This document shows, piece after piece, positions 7,387 to 9,500 of a stretch of DNA of 9,500 bases (positions are counted from its first letter, which is position 1; every line of letters starts with the position of its first letter). Source of the DNA: Nitrospirota bacterium (lineage in GTDB: Bacteria; Nitrospirota; Nitrospiria; Nitrospirales; UBA8639); the NCBI GenBank assembly GCA_003233615.1, contig QIMB01000381.1, forward strand, positions 1-9,500, given 5' to 3'. The notes beneath the pieces are model-generated. The model saw nothing but the letters and a program-made list of their open reading frames with translations, was not told the DNA's origin and ran no database searches. A program made the translations under genes and the position numbers.

Positions 7387-7827
7387 ATGAGCAACAATGA
7401 ACCCCTTCAACCCGGACAAGTGGTCGATACCTTAGGAGAGTTGATAGCGAGCCTCAGTGCATTTGCAGCAAAAATACCAGCTGCATCGAGAATGGCTGTG
7501 CCAGGGGGTGTGAGGCCTACGGAAGAAGCTGTTGAAGCATATGAAAATGTCGTGTATCGTTTTCGTGACCATGCCGGGAAAACGTATAAACCCCTCCCAC
7601 CCCTGTTTATTGATTCGCTAGAAGCCTTTGAAGCTGGAAAAGTGTTTGACGTGGTGCCGCCCCTGTTGCAATGTGTGGAGCAGCTTGTTGACCTTCATAA
7701 CCAGGACACCATCACCTTTACGCCTGAACAACAACAACGCATGCGGGACTATCATATCCGTTTAGAGAAGATCGTCCCGGAAGCGAAGCAATCAGAGGTG
7801 GATCTTCCGACTCCCGATTCGTATTAG
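7387..7827 (+). CDS. Small protein of unknown function
   Basis: I do not recognise this 146-residue protein. It is probably cytoplasmic: no signal peptide or membrane segment is seen. The composition suggests mostly helices, with a loop-like central stretch (GGVRPTEEAVEAYENVVYRFRDHAGKTYKPLPPLF) that looks like a conserved core, and an acidic, proline-containing C terminus ending DLPTPDSY. No cysteine pairs, nucleotide-binding loop or helix-turn-helix is evident. ATG 7387 is preferred over the adjacent TTG 7384. It begins 34 bp after rluD in the same direction and its codon use looks like that of its neighbours, so it is probably a real gene read with rluD. A TTGACA at 7349-7354 overlapping the rluD stop could be a -35, but the best -10 (TAGATT, 7374-7379) is 19 bp away and would start transcription at the ATG. 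Coding status is likely, function unknown. Confidence 0.75.
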   Translation: MSNNEPLQPGQVVDTLGELIASLSAFAAKIPAASRMAVPGGVRPTEEAVEAYENVVYRFRDHAGKTYKPLPPLFIDSLEAFEAGKVFDVVPPLLQCVEQLVDLHNQDTITFTPEQQQRMRDYHIRLEKIVPEAKQSEVDLPTPDSY

Positions 7828-7857
7828 TCTCTGCGGTTTTCTTCGTTTTGAATAGGA

Positions 7858-7914
7858 AGGGCTGAGGGCTTGCGAAATCATCAATTCTCAGCTTCGCATC
7901 CTCCCTCAGGCCCT
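7858..7914. terminator. Long hairpin between convergent genes, possible two-way terminator
   Basis: AGGGCTGAGGG (7858-7868) pairs with CCCTCA-G-GCCCT (7903-7914), an 11-bp stem with one bulged G. Inside it, after a small internal loop, TGCGAA (7871-7876) pairs with TTCGCA (7893-7898) around a 16-base loop. It sits exactly between the plus-strand gene ending at 7827 and the minus-strand gene ending at 7924. Neither side has a proper T-run, so it may act by stalling or protect 3' ends, rather than as a classical rho-independent terminator. Confidence 0.5.
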
Positions 7915-7923
7915 AAGCGGTGA

Positions 7924-8235
7924 TCAATTCAACATAGCCTGAGACACGTGTTGAAGGGACGTACGGAGAATGAGTTGATTCCCTGAAGAGAAGGGAGATC
8001 GAATAACTTTCCAGGTGCAATGCTTATCTTGCAAGCCCTGTCCAATGATAGCGAGTTGACGGGACCCCTGCTCATCCAGGGCTGAGATTTGACAGAGATT
8101 GAAAAGAAAGGTCTTGAAACCCAGTCGATGTGATCGAAAGACCATCAGACTCAATTCCTTGGCTGTCCGTGTATGAAAAGGCCCTCGTACATGAAACATG
8201 ATGGTATTTGGCGCAAGTTGTTCGGCTTGAATCAT
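7924..8235 (-). CDS. Single-domain STAS-like protein
   Basis: The 103-residue product fits the STAS fold (anti-sigma-factor antagonist family): a first strand TIMFHVRGPF (residues 11-20, 'G' at 18 as in the usual L-x-G), a helix rich in TAKELSLMVF, a strand FKTFLFNLCQISALDEQG (40-57) matching the usual 'lDLs.v..lDssG' core, and a following helix RQLAIIGQGL. In SpoIIAA-type antagonists the serine before that glycine is phosphorylated by a kinase anti-sigma factor; here the run is Asp54-Glu55-Gln56-Gly57, so that serine is missing. No kinase or anti-sigma gene is next to it. The open frame extends to a TTG at 8295 (20 more residues, AGGA about 10 bases before it); ATG 8235 is chosen because it gives a compact STAS domain. 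The assignment is by pattern and needs a profile search. Confidence 0.6.
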   Translation of the reverse strand: MIQAEQLAPNTIMFHVRGPFHTRTAKELSLMVFRSHRLGFKTFLFNLCQISALDEQGSRQLAIIGQGLQDKHCTWKVIRSPFSSGNQLILRTSLQHVSQAMLN

Positions 8236-8295
8236 TGAGACTGTCCACGTGAGAATGGTTTGGTTGTCTGTGTCTAAGAAGAGATTTAAGCCCAA

Positions 8296-8638
8296 ACAGC
8301 GCGGTTCCTACTATTACCCAAACGAGGGACTAATTTCTCAAAAAATAAGATTGCCGATTAATCGGTAGTAAAAGGGAGTAACGGAAAAAGGTTGCTTGAT
8401 CCTAAAGACGGCAATTGGACGAGAAAAAGCTGTATAAGCAATTGATGTGCATAGGGAATGTAATAATTGCGTGTTCACCTTGTCGGTGCTCAGTCAATTT
8501 TAACAATTACAAGGGGTTGTGCAGATCTTCGTGAAAACAGCTGCCATTTTTAGGTTGAATAGAACTCTGGCTACAGGGAATTGAAAAAGGCTAGATGTAG
8601 AATTCAGGCTATGAGAAAATCCTTCACCACGATGGAAG
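8296..8638. other. Gene-free stretch between STAS-like gene and tRNA promoter
   Basis: No credible coding region is seen on either strand. It is AT-rich. It contains a perfect palindrome at 8354-8365, several CAATT motifs (8412, 8439, 8495, 8504, with GCAATTG repeated at 8411 and 8438), and a possible hairpin of CCTTGT (8478-8483) with ACAAGG (8509-8514), without a T-run. I see nothing that identifies an RNA gene. Confidence 0.6.
8354..8365. repeat. Perfect 12-bp palindrome upstream of STAS-like gene
   Basis: CCGATTAATCGG reads the same on both strands. It lies about 60 bp upstream of the TTG and 120 bp upstream of the ATG of the minus-strand STAS-like gene, a position that could suit an operator. 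No partner copy was seen in the window. Confidence 0.3.
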
Positions 8639-8667
8639 TTGACGGTTCTTCCATAGACCGGTATAAG
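8632..8667 (+). promoter_or_regulatory. Promoter of tRNA-Arg, with inverted repeat around the -35
   Basis: TTGACG (8639-8644, 5 of 6) is followed by a 17-bp spacer and TATAAG (8662-8667, 5 of 6), the best overall promoter in the window. Transcription would start near 8674, giving a leader of about 54 bases before the mature tRNA. The -35 lies in the 9-base centre of a perfect 7-bp inverted repeat, ATGGAAG (8632-8638) and CTTCCAT (8648-8654), which could bind a regulator. Confidence 0.6.
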
Positions 8668-8698
8668 GTGTGCTACTTTCCTAAAGCGTTCCCCCAAA

Positions 8699-8722
8699 GA
8701 AGAAGAAGAAGAAGATGATGAT
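8699..8722 (+). repeat. Trinucleotide repeat (GAA)5(GAT)3 in the tRNA leader
   Basis: Five GAA units (8699-8713) run directly into three GAT units (8714-8722), five bases before the tRNA. The tract lies inside the predicted pre-tRNA leader that RNase P would remove. Short tandem repeats like this can change length by slippage. Confidence 0.85.
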
Positions 8723-8727
8723 AGTGT

Positions 8728-8804
8728 GCGCCCGTAGCTCAATTGGATAGAGTATTGGACTTCGAATCCAAGGGTTACAGGTTCGATTCCTGTCGGGCGC
8801 ACCA
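8728..8804 (+). tRNA. tRNA-Arg (anticodon TCG)
   Basis: A complete 77-base cloverleaf. Acceptor arms GCGCCCG (8728-8734) and CGGGCGC (8794-8800) pair in full, followed by A and an encoded CCA (8802-8804). The D stem is GCTC/GAGT with one G-U pair, the anticodon stem TTGGA/TCCAA (8755-8759, 8767-8771), and the T stem ACAGG/CCTGT (8777-8781, 8789-8793) with loop TTCGATT. The 7-base anticodon loop CTTCGAA puts TCG at 34-36 (8762-8764), reading CGA as arginine. The variable loop is five bases. No T-run terminator is evident after it; a long-range pairing of TATCTGA (8805-8811) with TCAGATA (8882-8888), with AACCCC (8825-8830) and GGGGTT (8859-8864) inside, could structure the 3' trailer. Confidence 0.97.
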
Positions 8805-9016
8805 TATCTGACTGACCCCTCTTCAACCCCTCTAAAAGTGTAAATGACAGCGAGGTTTGGGGTTATCCCTGGATTATTTAATCAGATAGCTGTATTGGGC
8901 CTTTTGAATATTATCACTTTCATAGCCCATACATGCCTGAGGAGCAATCGATGTCAATAGCCAAGGGAATGGTCAAAAAAGTTCGTCCAGCAAGGCCGCA
9001 GTCTGTTTGACGCGCG

Positions 9017-9039
9017 GAGCGTACGCTCAGTACGTGAGC
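9017..9039. repeat. Overlapping palindromes at the centre of the repeat element
   Basis: GAGCGTACGCTC (9017-9028) is a perfect 12-bp palindrome. GCTCAGTACGTGAGC (9025-9039) has 5-bp arms GCTCA/TGAGC, and CGTAC (9020-9024) can pair with GTACG (9030-9034). The three pairings share bases and exclude one another. Confidence 0.8.
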
Positions 9040-9058
9040 ACGACACAATGGCGAGAAC

Positions 9059-9076
9059 GCCGCTGGCGGCTTTTTT
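9059..9076 (+). terminator. Terminator-like hairpin in the right arm of the repeat
   Basis: GCCG-CTGG-CGGC (9059-9070), a 4-bp GC stem with a 4-base loop, is followed directly by six T (9071-9076). The stem is short for a rho-independent terminator, but the T-run is correct for the plus strand; it could end transcripts coming from the tRNA side. Confidence 0.4.
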
Positions 9077-9086
9077 CAACATTCCC

Positions 9087-9437
9087 GTATTAGATGTGGC
9101 CTTTAGAGTCAGCATTCTTGGAATAGGGCTGCAGGCGGACATGATTGTGCTAGGTATTTGTGGCGAGCCCTAGGGGCAGTCTGAGGAAGTCCTGAGCAAT
9201 GATATTGTTAAGAAATGAGGGAAGCGTGGTGGTGATGAAAAACTAATTGGACGACGGGAAACGAATGTTCTTCTCCATGCTCACGGGAGTTAGAAATGAT
9301 ACGAAAGACCTCCGAAAAAACCATGTGAAGAGTAGGTTGTTTCAAATAGAGAGTCCTTAAATTTAAATTTGGTGTAGTTATATTTGTATTCTGTGAACAA
9401 TGCCACTTTTTCGTTAAGATAGAACCGAAGACCGCCT
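9087..9437. other. Gene-free stretch right of the repeat element
   Basis: No credible gene is seen on either strand. It contains an AT-rich palindrome AAATTTAAATTT (9359-9370) and TATATT (9379-9384), which could form part of a promoter region for a gene beginning near 9438, although no good -35 accompanies it. Confidence 0.5.
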
Positions 9438-9500
9438 ATGGCGTTCACGCCAGGAGCAATGTCGTTGTCGGATCCGCTTGAGTCAGATAAGCGAGCCCAA
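9438..9500 (+). CDS. Possible start of a gene running off the window
   Basis: From ATG 9438 the frame is open to the window end (21 codons, MAFTPGAMSLSDPLESDKRAQ is longer than needed to judge, so only its start is informative). A second in-frame ATG at 9459 has AGGAG (9452-9456) two bases upstream, too close to be ideal. An in-frame stop at 9420-9422 bounds it on the left. Twenty-one codons are too few to show that it is real; product unknown. Confidence 0.25.
   Translation, partial: MAFTPGAMSLSDPLESDKRAQ

Larger units (their letters stand above)
8965..9086. repeat. 122-bp inverted-repeat element, MITE- or REP-like
   Basis: The ends are imperfect inverted repeats: GGGAATGGTCAAAAAAG (8965-8981) against the complement of 9070-9086, GGGAATGTTGAAAAAAG, 15 of 17 identical, with CCAGC following in both arms after a small offset. 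The centre (9017-9039) holds overlapping palindromes. The element has no transposase and its frames are not convincing genes, so it would be non-autonomous. It resembles, from memory, a short repeat common in Nitrospira chromosomes (arms carrying a run of A, then G/C-rich CCAGC, around a GTAC-containing palindrome). No clear target-site duplication is seen in the flanks. Confidence 0.65.

Noticed and set aside
8500..8826. Minus-strand open frame of 108 codons across the tRNA gene
   Set aside because: Its segment RPTGIEPVTLGFEVQ is the well-known false protein produced by translating the antisense of a tRNA gene, and its serine run is the antisense of the GAA/GAT repeat.
8805..8964. Integration site (att) of a mobile element at the tRNA-Arg 3' end
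   Set aside because: No integrase gene and no second copy of the tRNA 3' end occur in the window; proximity of the repeat to the tRNA is not enough.
8954..9142. Minus-strand open frame of 62 codons over the repeat element
   Set aside because: It is mostly the translated inverted-repeat element; no ribosome-binding site and no recognisable domain.
9048..9173. Plus-strand open frame of 41 codons (begins MARTPLAAFFN)
   Set aside because: Starts within the right half of the repeat element and is too short and unsupported to call a gene.
1..9500. CRISPR array, toxin-antitoxin pair, phage or defence system
   Set aside because: No spaced direct repeats, no paired small genes and no nuclease, helicase or integrase signatures were seen on either strand.

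Overview
The window is chromosomal DNA from a free-living bacterium. It most resembles the Nitrospira lineage (phylum Nitrospirota). This rests on a short inverted-repeat element at 8965-9086 that looks like a repeat I associate with Nitrospira chromosomes, and on an F1-only ATP synthase cluster. The moderate base composition would fit a marine, lower-GC relative, but the organism assignment is an inference from memory and not a search result.

Layout: (i) 1-356, the 3' end of mnmA (tRNA 2-thiouridylase); (ii) 479-1258, pyrF (orotidine 5'-phosphate decarboxylase) with its own sigma-70-like promoter; (iii) 1417-6347, atpH-atpA-atpG-atpD-atpC, the five F1 subunits of ATP synthase (delta, alpha, gamma, beta, epsilon), tightly packed behind candidate promoters at 1325-1370; (iv) 6384-7352, an RluA/RluD-family 23S rRNA pseudouridine synthase, and 7387-7827, a small protein of unknown function, both probably in reach of read-through because no terminator follows atpC; (v) a structured hairpin at 7858-7914 between convergent genes; (vi) 7924-8235 on the minus strand, a single-domain STAS-like protein; (vii) a gene-free stretch leading to a well-formed tRNA-Arg(TCG) at 8728-8804 with a near-consensus promoter; (viii) a second mostly gene-free stretch holding the 122-bp inverted-repeat element; (ix) a possible gene start at 9438 running off the window.

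Functionally the left three quarters is housekeeping: F1 assembly (the catalytic alpha3-beta3 ring, the gamma/epsilon rotor stalk and the delta stator cap), pyrimidine synthesis, and tRNA and rRNA modification. The membrane Fo genes (a, c, b) are not in the window, so the ATP synthase genes are split between at least two loci. I found no convincing undescribed multi-gene system. The parts most worth a second look are the palindromic repeat near the right end, the STAS-like gene that lacks the usual phospho-acceptor serine, and the unrecognised gene behind rluD.
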